Source of the DNA: Prochlorococcus sp. AG-402-K14
GTDB lineage: Bacteria > Cyanobacteriota > Cyanobacteriia > PCC-6307 > Cyanobiaceae
Length of the DNA stretch: 64,000 nucleotides
Reading direction: 5' to 3'
NCBI GenBank assembly: GCA_003216815.1
Contig: QCIG01000001.1
Span: forward strand, 1-64,000
The number at the start of each line of letters is the position of its first letter. The first letter of the stretch is position 1. Positions 8,245-15,914 of the stretch are shown piece after piece. The notes under the pieces are model-generated. The model was not told where the DNA came from. It saw only the letters and a program-made list of their open reading frames with translations, and did no database searches. Made by a program: the position numbers and the translations under genes.

Positions 8245-8442
8245 CTACTGAACCTCTGATTCTCTGTCATATTCAAGTCCAACTTCATTCATCCAAGCTG
8301 CTTTCGTTTTACAGTTTTTTCCATGCTCGGCTAGATGTAATCCCTCAATCGAAATAAATAAAACTAGTAGTGAAACTGGAATCCACCAGATGGGTGATCC
8401 AACTATTTCCTTCCAATTATTCATTGATTCTTTTTTTTTCAT
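8245..8442 (-). CDS. Small single-TM protein
   Basis: The 65-residue protein has a hydrophobic segment (about 15-36, IWWIPVSLLVLFI) and a charged C-terminus ending EYDRESEVQ. It is convergent with arsJ. No family recognised. Confidence 0.6.
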   Translation of the reverse strand: MKKKESMNNWKEIVGSPIWWIPVSLLVLFISIEGLHLAEHGKNCKTKAAWMNEVGLEYDRESEVQ

Positions 8443-8500
8443 ATTAAAGAGCTTTTTTTAAGCTTAAGTTAAGAAGTTACTAGCAAGCAAAAAAGACAAT

Positions 8501-8525
8501 AAAAAAGGAGGCTAATGCCTCCTTT
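8501..8525 (-). terminator. Terminator of pstS
   Basis: The stem AAAGGAGGC/GCCTCCTTT is followed by a T run on the minus strand, 20 bases after the pstS stop. Confidence 0.8.
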
Positions 8526-8545
8526 ATATGAGCATGAGGATTAAT

Positions 8546-9517
8546 TTATTTACCAATACGCTTAACCGCAGCACGAGACTTAGCAAGAATATCACCTTTA
8601 AGAGGTACAAAACCAAGAGAGGGAGCCTTAGCCTGGGCTTTATCACTTAGCAAGTAGTTAAGTGATTCTTGGACGGCTTTAGTATTTCTACCATTACCAG
8701 TCTCGTAAGCAAGAATCCATGTAAGCGTAGCGATTGGATATGCACCCTTAGCTTTTGGGTTGGGATTTTTTCCGGCTAAATTTTTATCTAGTTTTATACC
8801 ATTAAGAGCTTTTGCTCCTGCTTCTGTTGTTGGTTTTAAAAACTCACCAGATAAATTTTGAAGAGCGGCAGGTTTAATAACACCTCTAATATATGACTGG
8901 TTTACATAACCAATTGCACCAGGAGTATTACGAATTACGCCTGCAACACCTGCGTTACCTTTTCCACCAACACCAGCAGGCCAAGCAATAGATTTACCTG
9001 TTCCTAAATTCCATGTCTTAGAGAAAGCTTGCATAGAGTTTGAAAAAGCCTTGGTTGTACCGGAGCCATCAGAGCGATGTGCCCATGTCATTTTTCCTGC
9101 AGGACAACCAACTTCTTTCCAATTTGAGATTTTACCCATAGCAACGCGAACAGCTTGCTCTTGAGTAAGTTTAAGATCGCAGTCATAGTTGTATCCAAAG
9201 GCGATTGTTCCACCAACCATTGGGATTTGGACTAATCCACGAGTAACTTTTGCAATATCTGTTGCTTTCATTGGATCATCAGAAGCACCGAAGTTAACGG
9301 TTTCATCAATGAAAGCTTTACGGCCAGAACCTGAACCAACAGCTTGATAGTTGACTCGAGGTCCACCTTCTTTAGCTAAATCAGAAAACCAACGAGTGTA
9401 GATTTTAGCGGGAAAGGATGCACCTGCTCCACTAAGACGACTAGCTGCATTTGCGGACATGCCTGCGCCCACTGCAAGCAAAGAAGTAAAGATGAGGGCC
9501 TTCTTAGCGAAGGTCAT
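8546..9517 (-). CDS. pstS: Phosphate ABC transporter substrate-binding protein PstS/SphX
   Basis: This 323-residue exported protein starts with a signal peptide (about 1-24, ending SANA), then GASFPAKIYTRWF, the phosphate-site loop GSGSGRKAF and the second anion-binding motif AHRSDGSGTTKAF. PstS binds orthophosphate in the periplasm and delivers it to the PstCAB importer, which is not in this window. Many cyanobacteria carry extra stand-alone pstS/sphX genes induced by phosphate starvation. A Pho-box-like repeat lies upstream at 9621-9640. Location near gap-arsJ makes sense because Pst is also the entry route for arsenate. Confidence 0.95.
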   Translation of the reverse strand: MTFAKKALIFTSLLAVGAGMSANAASRLSGAGASFPAKIYTRWFSDLAKEGGPRVNYQAVGSGSGRKAFIDETVNFGASDDPMKATDIAKVTRGLVQIPMVGGTIAFGYNYDCDLKLTQEQAVRVAMGKISNWKEVGCPAGKMTWAHRSDGSGTTKAFSNSMQAFSKTWNLGTGKSIAWPAGVGGKGNAGVAGVIRNTPGAIGYVNQSYIRGVIKPAALQNLSGEFLKPTTEAGAKALNGIKLDKNLAGKNPNPKAKGAYPIATLTWILAYETGNGRNTKAVQESLNYLLSDKAQAKAPSLGFVPLKGDILAKSRAAVKRIGK

Positions 9518-9620
9518 GAGGCCTAATAAAAAACTGGCTCTTATTTCATAGCATCTAATTGATCAAAATATTTGTCATAAGAAATCAAATTAGCAATTCA
9601 TCAATTTTTCTTGATCTATT

Positions 9621-9649
9621 CTTAACCTTTCGATTAACCAAGATTAATT
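9621..9649. promoter_or_regulatory. Pho-box-like direct repeats
   Basis: CTTAACC and ATTAACC repeat at about one helical turn, followed by a weaker GATTAAT, matching the cyanobacterial PhoB/SphR box pattern of TTAA-containing direct repeats. It lies between pstS (minus) and the porin remnant (plus) and could serve either or both. Confidence 0.5.
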
Positions 9650-9827
9650 TACTTTTTTAAAAAGAATGAACTTAAATAACGCGAATTTTCAAGGAAATAA
9701 TTTAAATGAAACTTGGCCAACATTTAACCATTTGTTTACGTATCTTTAGCCAGGCCTATATGTACATCCTATAAATTTCATTGTGGATCTCATATCCAAT
9801 CTTACTTTTATCCTGTGTGAGGACACG

Positions 9828-10163
9828 ATGAAATTATTTAAGAGCTTATTAATAGCTCCAGCAGCATTCGGCCTTATGGCGCCAATAGCAGTAAATGCTG
9901 ATACAGCATTTAGCCCAACTTCAAAATTAGGAAGCAGCGTTAATTTCACTATTGGTTCTAATACAGACTCAGCAGATGGAGACGAGCTTCACTCAACATA
10001 TGAGATGAAGTTTAAATCAACTACTAGCTTTACTGGTGAAGACAAACTTGTTGGAAAGTTTGAAATTGGTAATGGTAAAACATTGGGTGGTGGAATCGAT
10101 CCTCAAAGTAGTAAGGGCGGCGGTACAACACCAACACTTACTGATCTTTACTATCAATTATAG
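9828..10163 (+). pseudogene. 3'-truncated outer-membrane porin
   Basis: From ATG 9828 (preceded by GAGG) the frame has a signal peptide (MKLFKSLLIAPAAFGLMAP, cleavage near NADTA) and the porin start FSPTSKLGSSVNFTIG, then strand-like segments ending VDPQSS-like and TDLYYQL. This matches the N-terminal quarter of picocyanobacterial Som-like or phosphate-induced porins, which are several hundred residues long; here the frame stops after 111 residues. No further porin sequence follows. It could be a deletion remnant or a short secreted protein still expressed under the Pho box. Confidence 0.7.
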
Positions 10164-10201
10164 TTGATATGTCCTAATATGCCTTGATCGCTAAATCCAG
10201 T

Positions 10202-10345
10202 ATGCAAATTAATTTTCGAAAGAAATTAATTAGAACAGTGGTTTTGACTTGCTCCATTATTTTTTTCATGGGTTATTATTTCGATCAATATCCAAACCAT
10301 GAAATCAGGAAACAGATATCAACAGATGGATTATTAATGGATTAA
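10202..10345 (+). CDS. 47-residue signal-anchor protein
   Basis: ATG 10202 opens a frame with a basic N-terminus (NFRKKLIRT), one hydrophobic helix (about 13-27) and a polar tail. It begins 38 bases after the truncated porin stop. Function unknown. Confidence 0.5.
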   Translation: MQINFRKKLIRTVVLTCSIIFFMGYYFDQYPNHEIRKQISTDGLLMD

Positions 10346-10441
10346 ATATAGGTATGGAGAAATAAAACGACTTAAAGATATTGGAGAAAGTATCAACTAA
10401 AATTATAAAAGTGCTAATTAATACCTCTACAAAGAAAGAAG

Positions 10442-10672
10442 ATGAGATGGCCACCGAATGCAGCTTGGACCTCAGCCGTAAAAAGAGAAGGTTATCGACA
10501 TTTTGAAGTTAAAAGCTATGGAGGCAAAAAAGATGAACGGTGGGTAGAACTATTTCCTGTTAACAACAACGAAATTCTTATAAAAGTTCCATGGTCGGAA
10601 TTAAAAACATACAAAAAGTGGACGAGTGGATGGCTTCAGTTACCAAAAGATGAAGATTGCGATGGCAACTAA
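10442..10672 (+). CDS. TIGR02450-like small tryptophan-rich protein
   Basis: The 76-residue protein contains NAAWTSAVKREGYRHFEV and VPWSELKTYKKWTSGW, the hallmarks of the TIGR02450 family of short conserved proteins: a start WTA-like segment, HFEV, then L/VPW-x-EL and W-x-x-GW. The family occurs in marine bacteria and cyanobacteria and its role is unknown. No operon partner is close. Confidence 0.75.
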   Translation: MRWPPNAAWTSAVKREGYRHFEVKSYGGKKDERWVELFPVNNNEILIKVPWSELKTYKKWTSGWLQLPKDEDCDGN

Positions 10673-11388
10673 TCTTTAGAGAAAATAAAAAACAGATATT
10701 TAAGTAATTATTCCTACACGGCTGACAGTGGTTTGTTCTTATATTTTTTGAACTTCTCAGGACAACCTTCTTTTTATACTGAGCTTTAGAAGGTTGTTTC
10801 TTTGAATAAAAAACGTCAGATCTCCTCCCCAGAAGCCAATCAATTGATGACCAATGCAATTGATTGCCTGACGTACACATATTTTAGATTTTCATTTTCA
10901 TCAATAGTTCTGTAGGACCGTACGTCTTAGTTAGGGAAACCGTAGAAAGAATAACCTCTTTTAATTAGACATTTAAAAAGGGCCTCAGGGGGCCCTTTTT
11001 CTTTACCGATTCTTTGGAAGCTTCTGGATATTGGTGGCCTGGGGCCAAGTGTCTAGTAGAAAGGCTTTTGTACTCCGTTAGGGCACCTAAACGATGCAGA
11101 GGAGTTTCGACTGAATTGACGCACCTATATCATTGATCCTTGTCGCATCAGACGAATAGCCCACTTATTCATTGAGAATGTTGGAGCAGGAACCAGAATT
11201 CAGTTCGCTTCTCTTAAATACTCAGGTGGAGTGTCGACCATCAATGGTGCCTCTTAACTCAACAGACATATCTTTGCTCTATTCGCACATCAACGCAATC
11301 AGCCTTAATGCCCATTGCATTTCCACTTAACCTGATCAACAATAGAAAGTTTGGGGTCTAGCTAAGATCTATTCAATAAATCAAAAAC
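10673..11388. other. Long intergenic region, one terminator, a G+C-richer stretch
   Basis: No convincing gene is present. A strong terminator sits at 10976-11002, preceded by about 80 bases that could be a small RNA. From about 11010 to 11330 the DNA is visibly richer in G and C than its surroundings and all frames are broken; this may be a decayed foreign gene or an RNA gene I do not recognise. Confidence 0.4.
10976..11002 (+). terminator. Strong intrinsic terminator
   Basis: AAAAAGGGCC/GGCCCTTTTT forms a long stem flanked by A and T runs, so it could act in both directions. No protein gene ends near it on either strand, hinting at an upstream small RNA on the plus strand. Confidence 0.7.
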
Positions 11389-11583
11389 ATGAATCAGACT
11401 CCAGAGAAAGAGAAGGGAATGAGCTTTATTAAAAAAGCTGGTAAGTGGGCTCCATTAGTTGGAGGAGCATGGATTGTTCTGAACATTGTTGTTCCGTTAG
11501 CTCTTCTTCGTATTCCTGCGGTCCAAAAATACTTAGTAGTACTTGAAGACAAACTCCCTTTTGATATTCCAGGTATTGGTTAG
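11389..11583 (+). CDS. Small single-TM protein
   Basis: The 64-residue protein has a hydrophobic segment (about 22-42, LVGGAWIVLNIVVPLALL) and ends DKLPFDIPGIG. The stop TAG is directly followed by the ATG of the doubtful frame at 11584. No family recognised. Confidence 0.65.
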   Translation: MNQTPEKEKGMSFIKKAGKWAPLVGGAWIVLNIVVPLALLRIPAVQKYLVVLEDKLPFDIPGIG

Positions 11584-11760
11584 ATGGCAACAGAGATTAT
11601 TTGTTTTTTCTTGCTTGGTATTGCAGCACTGCTTCTAAATGCTGGACTCGACGCTCAAGTTCTTCCACTCTTTTGGCTAATTCTTCCATTAGTAATCAAA
11701 TTAAGTTTCGACAATATAACCAGAAAGAAAGCTATCCTCATCAACAAAAAAACGAAATAA
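11584..11760 (+). CDS. Contested 58-residue hydrophobic ORF
   Basis: The frame starts immediately after the stop of 11389-11583 and encodes a Leu-rich membrane-like protein with a basic end. The hydrophobicity may, however, be the mirror of a coiled-coil gene on the other strand (11597-11689), because Glu/Leu-rich coding strands give Leu/Phe-rich antisense frames. I cannot tell which is expressed. Confidence 0.35.
   Translation: MATEIICFFLLGIAALLLNAGLDAQVLPLFWLILPLVIKLSFDNITRKKAILINKKTK
11597..11689 (-). CDS. 30-residue coiled-coil micro-ORF, antisense to 11584-11760
   Basis: The frame reads MEELAKRVEELERRVQHLEA and then VLQYQARKNK, a regular heptad pattern with Leu/Val at a and d positions. 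Such regularity is rarely accidental. No ribosome binding site is seen. The plus-strand ORF overlaps it completely. Confidence 0.35.
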   Translation of the reverse strand: MEELAKRVEELERRVQHLEAVLQYQARKNK

Positions 11761-11793
11761 GGGCTAAGGTCGTGAAAAATTAGCCGAAAAGCT

Positions 11794-11928
11794 TTGAACG
11801 AGTTACAAGCATTGACGCTATCAGGAGCATTAGCTGTATTTGCTATCACCTGGCTATTTTTTGGTTTTGGGGATGATGATGATGATGGAGGCGGAATGAT
11901 GAGACCTGTCAGACAAAATGCCGATTAA
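11794..11928 (+). CDS. 44-residue membrane protein with poly-Asp and GGGMM tail
   Basis: Read from TTG 11794, the protein has a short polar start, one helix (about 9-25) and then GFGDDDDDGGGMMRPV. The block of Asp, GGG, Met, Pro and Val matches 1881-2057 (DDDDDFGGGKMIP) and partly 4481-4657 (DDDDMDGGMTM). There is no ATG in frame after the preceding stop, which supports TTG. Confidence 0.6.
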   Translation: MNELQALTLSGALAVFAITWLFFGFGDDDDDGGGMMRPVRQNAD

Positions 11929-11942
11929 ATATCAGTTGCTAA

Positions 11943-12038
11943 TTAGAAAAAGAAAAGCCTCGATTTATAGAAGACAATCCTAAAGGTATTTTTACAAGTC
12001 CTAAAGCTAATCAACCTTCTGATCAAGCATTAGCCTAA
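11943..12038 (+). pseudogene. Start-less fragment
   Basis: An open frame without start codon reads LEKEKPRFIEDNPKG and ends SDQALA. It looks like the end of a protein but nothing upstream is in frame. It may be a remnant or chance. Confidence 0.18.
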
Positions 12039-12057
12039 GTAATGAGAGCATGGGTAT

Positions 12058-12303
12058 ATGAAAAATTTCCTAATCAAATTAGTTTTATTCGTATTCATTG
12101 TTTTCTCTGGATTGAATAGTGCTGAGGCTGTAATACAAGGCTGGGTTCCACCAGAGGATTATGGAGAAGGTGACTCATATGAAATGGGAATGGAATCCGA
12201 AGAAGAAGCTGTAGAAATTGAATCACAAAGTGAAGAGTTGAGTATGGAGGATATTTTTGGGGATGAACAAGTTTTTCCTTTTCCACCTGGTCTAGGCAAT
12301 TAA
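12058..12303 (+). CDS. Small secreted acidic protein ending in FPFPPGLG (FPF family)
   Basis: The 81-residue precursor has a signal peptide (KLVLFVFIVFSGLNSAEA), a strongly acidic middle (SEEEAVEIESQSEEL) and the terminal block GDEQVFPFPPGLGN. The C-terminus matches 3076-3336 (DDQAFPFIPGFG) and more loosely 15430-15690 (GPDTNFPFDP). A mature peptide of about 57 residues would be exported. Function unknown. Confidence 0.65.
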   Translation: MKNFLIKLVLFVFIVFSGLNSAEAVIQGWVPPEDYGEGDSYEMGMESEEEAVEIESQSEELSMEDIFGDEQVFPFPPGLGN

Positions 12304-12373
12304 TAAAAAAGGCAAACATTCGCTTTAGTAAGGTAGATACAGATAACTATCTAACTTTTAAGTTTGTTGAACT

Positions 12374-12784
12374 ATGGCAGCAATAAAAAAAGACACAGAA
12401 CCTCTAGATAACTTATCCAGTCAAGAGATAGAGGATATTGTCAGATCAAACGAAATCTTGGATCAAGAAAATGAAAGACTAATCAAAGAAGAAGAAATAG
12501 AGGCACAAAGATTCTCAAAGACAAAATCTACAAAAAGATTGCTTAGACGATTAAGAAGATCTCCACTTGAAGTGATAAATCGATCACTCTTTTTTGTATT
12601 CATTGGTAGTTTTATATTCTCCTTTGTCTCTGTTTACTCAATCAACAAGTTGTGGTTTGTCTTTTATGTCATCAGTGCCTTCTCATGTGTTTTATACACT
12701 CCAAATAGACAAGCCCTAAAGGAATTAATTGCAGCATGGCCAAATATCGAAGATCTTTTAAAAAAAAGAAGTCTATGGAAATAA
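12374..12784 (+). CDS. Two-TM protein with charged N-terminal coil
   Basis: The 136-residue protein has an acidic, helical N-terminal region (about 10-50), a basic segment TKRLLRRLRRSP, then two hydrophobic helices (about 71-92 and 95-112) and a C-terminal helix. The pattern resembles small cyanobacterial CAAD-like or DUF proteins, but no family can be named. Confidence 0.65.
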   Translation: MAAIKKDTEPLDNLSSQEIEDIVRSNEILDQENERLIKEEEIEAQRFSKTKSTKRLLRRLRRSPLEVINRSLFFVFIGSFIFSFVSVYSINKLWFVFYVISAFSCVLYTPNRQALKELIAAWPNIEDLLKKRSLWK

Positions 12785-12871
12785 ATTATTGAGACTTATA
12801 GGCCATTGATTTGAAAATTATTTTTTGAGGTATGTCTGATCTATCCTAAATTCATAATTGATTAAAAGTTA

Positions 12872-13213
12872 ATGGATAAGAAAGGAGCCAAAGGGTACTG
12901 GATCTCAACTGCAAAGGTTATTAATCAAGAATTATTTGATGAATATGTCGAAAAAGTTGGCCCATGGCTCAAAGAAAATGGTGGGGAGGTATTTGCGAAA
13001 GATACAGACCCAATAGGAAAAGAAAAAACTGAAGATTCAAACCTAGCCGTCATTTGTGAATTCCCATCAATGCGAATAGCAGTAGAAGCTTATGAATCCA
13101 GTGAATATCAAGAGCTATCAAAGCTACGTACAGCCGCGACAGTTAATTCTACTTTCACAATCATGGAGGGAATGGACGAGGCGACAAAACTTAGAAGAGC
13201 AATGGGAATGTAG
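12872..13213 (+). CDS. DUF1330 family protein
   Basis: The 113-residue protein shows the DUF1330 pattern GYWISTAKVINQELFDEY, then GGEVFAKD, and a C-terminal F/Y-xS-xEYQE segment. The fold is a dimeric ferredoxin-like barrel related to the Dabb/EthD proteins. No substrate is known. It is followed by the LOG-family gene on the same strand after 93 bases. Confidence 0.8.
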   Translation: MDKKGAKGYWISTAKVINQELFDEYVEKVGPWLKENGGEVFAKDTDPIGKEKTEDSNLAVICEFPSMRIAVEAYESSEYQELSKLRTAATVNSTFTIMEGMDEATKLRRAMGM

Positions 13214-13306
13214 ATAATGGCATCAGCTACTTCACTATTCATTTCACATGGTTGGATTAATTGATCTAATTCCTTACCGCATTAAAACTCAAGGAGGCAT
13301 ATTTTG

Positions 13307-14155
13307 ATGAGTACTCAAAATAGAAGTGACGATCAAGAACTAGTCAGGAAAAACCTTGAATTAATTATTAGTTCGAACAATTACCAATTAGCCCATGAAG
13401 ATAGAGAGTTACTCAATAGTGATGAAATGAGAGGAGTGCGAATGCTTCTAGAAATTAATAAACCAGAAAAAATCCTAGAAGAACAAAATATTTTATCAAC
13501 AATCATCGTCTTTGGAGGAGCGAGCCTTACCAATAAAAGCTCTATAGATCACAGACTTGCACTAGCAAAGAACTCTCTCACCAAAGATCCGAGCTCATCT
13601 AATTTACAGAGAGAAGTAACACGTCTAAAGAATTTACAATCGATATCTCATTACTACGATTCAGCCAGAGAATTCGCAAAGATTGTCTCCAGACAAAACC
13701 AAAAAGAACACTGCAATTCACATGTAATTGTCACTGGTGGCGGTCCTGGGATCATGGAGGCTGCGAATCGAGGTGCTTTTGACGCCGACTGTAAATCCAT
13801 AGGATTAAATATAAGTCTCCCAAACGAACAACATCCCAATTCATATATCACGCCTGGGCTTTGCTTTAAATTTAATTATTTCGCCTTACGAAAATTTCAT
13901 TTTGTAATGAGATCAGTTGCAGCAGTGTTTTTCCCAGGAGGATTTGGAACATTTGATGAACTATTTGAATTACTCACTCTTCGTCAAACAGGAATGAAAA
14001 CACAAATTCCAATTATCCTATTTGGTCGAGATTATTGGTCGAAAGTTATCAACTTTCAATTCCTTTCAGACTACGGACTAATCTCAGATGATCACATGAA
14101 TCTCTTTCAATACGCCGATAGTGCTTCAGAAGCATGGGACATTATCAAACAATAG
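13307..14155 (+). CDS. LOG/TIGR00730 Rossmann-fold protein
   Basis: The 282-residue protein carries VTGGGPGIMEAANRGA (about 144-158) and PGGFGTFDELFELLT (about 210-224), the signature of the LOG family, annotated as lysine decarboxylase-like but acting on nucleoside 5'-monophosphates, releasing the base from ribose 5-phosphate. The N-terminal extension of about 65 residues is longer than in the minimal LOG domain. ATG 13307 is preceded by AAGGAGG with good spacing; a TTG one codon upstream is also in frame. Nucleotide salvage or cleavage of non-canonical nucleotides is likely. Confidence 0.88.
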   Translation: MSTQNRSDDQELVRKNLELIISSNNYQLAHEDRELLNSDEMRGVRMLLEINKPEKILEEQNILSTIIVFGGASLTNKSSIDHRLALAKNSLTKDPSSSNLQREVTRLKNLQSISHYYDSAREFAKIVSRQNQKEHCNSHVIVTGGGPGIMEAANRGAFDADCKSIGLNISLPNEQHPNSYITPGLCFKFNYFALRKFHFVMRSVAAVFFPGGFGTFDELFELLTLRQTGMKTQIPIILFGRDYWSKVINFQFLSDYGLISDDHMNLFQYADSASEAWDIIKQ

Positions 14156-14170
14156 ACGTATCATCAGATA

Positions 14171-14452
14171 ATGGATTGGAAAACATCACTTGATTGGTAT
14201 TGTTCAGGCAACATTCTTGAAAAAGAAGATATTGACCTTTTAGAAAAACATTATCAACAGGTAATCAATGACATCGATTCGAATCTCTCCCCAGAAATAG
14301 CTCCAAAACATATTTGTAACCAAACAAAGATTCCAGAGGGAAGTTCTTGGATCACTGCAGTTGCGGTAATACTTGATCGATTAAATCCGGTAAAAACTGG
14401 TAAACCAAGAAGTTTATTAGTCGATCAACTAAGAAGAAAGCAAAGCAGTTAA
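14171..14452 (+). CDS. GSSWI-family small protein, copy 1
   Basis: The 93-residue protein has an N-terminal helical part with D-x-x-L-L-E, then PKHICNQTKIPEGSSWITAV and VILDRLNPV. The ordered elements (helix, I-C, EGSSWIT, A-x-ILD, NP) recur at 17512, 26405 and 49676, defining a four-member family in this window. It starts 15 bases after the LOG gene, so may be co-transcribed, and its end overlaps the convergent MAPEG gene by 24 bases. Function unknown. Confidence 0.7.
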   Translation: MDWKTSLDWYCSGNILEKEDIDLLEKHYQQVINDIDSNLSPEIAPKHICNQTKIPEGSSWITAVAVILDRLNPVKTGKPRSLLVDQLRRKQSS

Positions 14453-14839
14453 GCCCTCTTTATACAAAAGAATTGAACATAAAAGACCCGAAGCCCAACA
14501 AAGTCCTCTAGCAGGAGGGATATCGCCAACATAAGCACCAATATAAATAAACCTCAAAACTGGGTGAACCCACGCAGCTATTACGGCCACAGGAGAGACA
14601 ACACCGGCAATCAGACATAGCAAACATGCAGGAGCGTGAAGAGTTATGCTCTCCCAGCAATTTTGATGACACCAAACAGCTCTTTTGCCAAAATCGGGGA
14701 GCTCATCAAATAAAGCTCTTGGAGCACTCATATTCTCGGCCGAATATCCAGCTTTGACTCGGCCATAAGTTAGTGGCCCAATTGAAAGCAAAACAACAAC
14801 GGCAGACAGACAAAGGCTCCAAGCAAAAGCTGTTTCCAT
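14429..14839 (-). CDS. MAPEG-family membrane protein
   Basis: The 136-residue protein has four hydrophobic segments and the MAPEG-like core APRALFDELPDFGKRAVW-x-HQNCWES. MAPEG proteins are small glutathione- or peroxide-related membrane enzymes; cyanobacterial members are mostly uncharacterised. The His and Asn of HQN and the Glu of WES are the family's conserved polar residues within the membrane. Start ATG 14839. Confidence 0.85.
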   Translation of the reverse strand: METAFAWSLCLSAVVVLLSIGPLTYGRVKAGYSAENMSAPRALFDELPDFGKRAVWCHQNCWESITLHAPACLLCLIAGVVSPVAVIAAWVHPVLRFIYIGAYVGDIPPARGLCWASGLLCSILLYKEGLTALLSS

Positions 14840-15046
14840 AGAATAAAAAATGATATTTCGAGCTTAAGTGAAGCAGAGTAAAAATGAGGATCAAAGGTTG
14901 GGTTTAAATTGATCTGCCTAAAGTTAATACAAATAAAGTTTTCAAAGAGAAGATAAAAACACAATATTTAGTTCATAAACTTGTTATCCTCTGAGAGAAA
15001 AAGAGTTCTGCTCGACCAAATCACCCATTATTAAAGCAATCCAACC

Positions 15047-15211
15047 ATGGACTGGGATTCTGCAAAACAACATTGCAACGAGCGAAACTGGCAATGGTCA
15101 TTGGAATTAATCAATCAGGCTCAAAAGGAGATGGAAGAGTTAGAAACGAAACTAAAAAAATGTGAGGATCAACAGAAAGCGAATCGTTTATATAACGCCT
15201 GTAATTACTAA
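15047..15211 (+). CDS. 54-residue Trp/Gln-rich helical protein
   Basis: The frame starts MDWDSAKQHCNERNWQWS and continues as a charged helix (QAQKEMEELETKLKKCEDQQ), ending YNACNY. The stop shares one base with the ATG of the next gene (TAATG), indicating translational coupling. Function unknown. Confidence 0.62.
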   Translation: MDWDSAKQHCNERNWQWSLELINQAQKEMEELETKLKKCEDQQKANRLYNACNY

Positions 15212-15417
15212 TGGAAGAAATGAGCGCAACAATAGTTCCATTGGGTTCACTTGCACTTATATTTGCTGTGATTTCAATCCTTGTTTTCCTTAGGAAAGCA
15301 AGTATCGCAAGACAAGCTGATGAGTCTATAAAAAATAGAATGGAGGCAAAAAGAAATGAAAAGACCGAATCTATTGAAGAACAAAAAAAACGTTTAGAAC
15401 TTTTGCTTAGAAAATAA
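15211..15417 (+). CDS. Single-TM protein with coiled-coil tail
   Basis: The 68-residue protein has a membrane helix (about 9-27, LGSLALIFAVISILVFL) and a charged helical tail (KRNEKTESIEEQKKRLELLL). It overlaps the preceding gene by one base. The plan resembles the proteins at 16109, 26169 and 61635. Confidence 0.65.
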   Translation: MEEMSATIVPLGSLALIFAVISILVFLRKASIARQADESIKNRMEAKRNEKTESIEEQKKRLELLLRK

Positions 15418-15429
15418 AAAGATACTTAC

Positions 15430-15690
15430 TTACAAATTATCATCGCTTATTTTGCCAATTCTTTTAATCGGATTAGACCCGTCTCTATGATTTGCTGGAT
15501 CAAATGGAAAATTTGTATCTGGGCCTAAAAGATCATCAATACTTTTTGAATCCATTGAGCCTTGATCATTTTCAATATCAACATCCGATGTCATTAACAC
15601 CGGCTCGGCTTCAACTGACTGGAAGCAAACACTAATTACTAAAAATAGGGAAAGTAATAATCCAAACCAAGTTTTTATAACACTTTTCAT
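15430..15690 (-). CDS. Small secreted protein with FPFDP block (FPF family)
   Basis: The 86-residue precursor has a signal peptide (WFGLLLSLFLVISVCFQSVEA), an acidic spacer (TSDVDIENDQGSMDSKS) and DDLLGPDTNFPFDPANHRDG near the end. The D/E-x-x-FPF-x-P element aligns with 3076-3336 and 12058-12303, although this copy continues about 20 residues past it. Its stop is close to and convergent with 15211-15417. Confidence 0.6.
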   Translation of the reverse strand: MKSVIKTWFGLLLSLFLVISVCFQSVEAEPVLMTSDVDIENDQGSMDSKSIDDLLGPDTNFPFDPANHRDGSNPIKRIGKISDDNL

Positions 15691-15752
15691 TGAGAAGTAA
15701 AAAATTAACTATTTGCTCAAGGAAAGTATATTTCCTTATCTCCTATCAACTA

Positions 15753-15914
15753 CTAGTCCTCAAAAATAAGACATGCAGGTGAGGAAGGATTTAAAGCACA
15801 CTCTCTCTCCCAGTATGAAGCTATCGCTGTCATTCCTCTTTTCACTAACTCGTGCTTTCTACCAATGTCACCCATATTCTCTCTGGGAACGCTAAATGAA
15901 GTTTGAAGTTTCAT
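15753..15914 (-). CDS. 53-residue protein ending NPSSPACLIFED
   Basis: Preceded by GAGGAAAACC, the frame from ATG 15914 reads MKLQTSFSVPRENMGDIGRK, a helix, then YWERECALNPSSPACLIFED. The end matches the protein at 34273-34446 (ARCSINPSSPCCLLFND), so the two share a C-terminal C-x-x-NPSSP-x-CL-x-F-x-D module. The start resembles the possible remnant at 55049-55174. Function unknown. Confidence 0.68.
   Translation of the reverse strand: MKLQTSFSVPRENMGDIGRKHELVKRGMTAIASYWERECALNPSSPACLIFED

Noticed and set aside
11010-11340. tmRNA, RNase P RNA or SRP RNA
   Set aside because: None of the conserved cores of these RNAs could be found on either strand.
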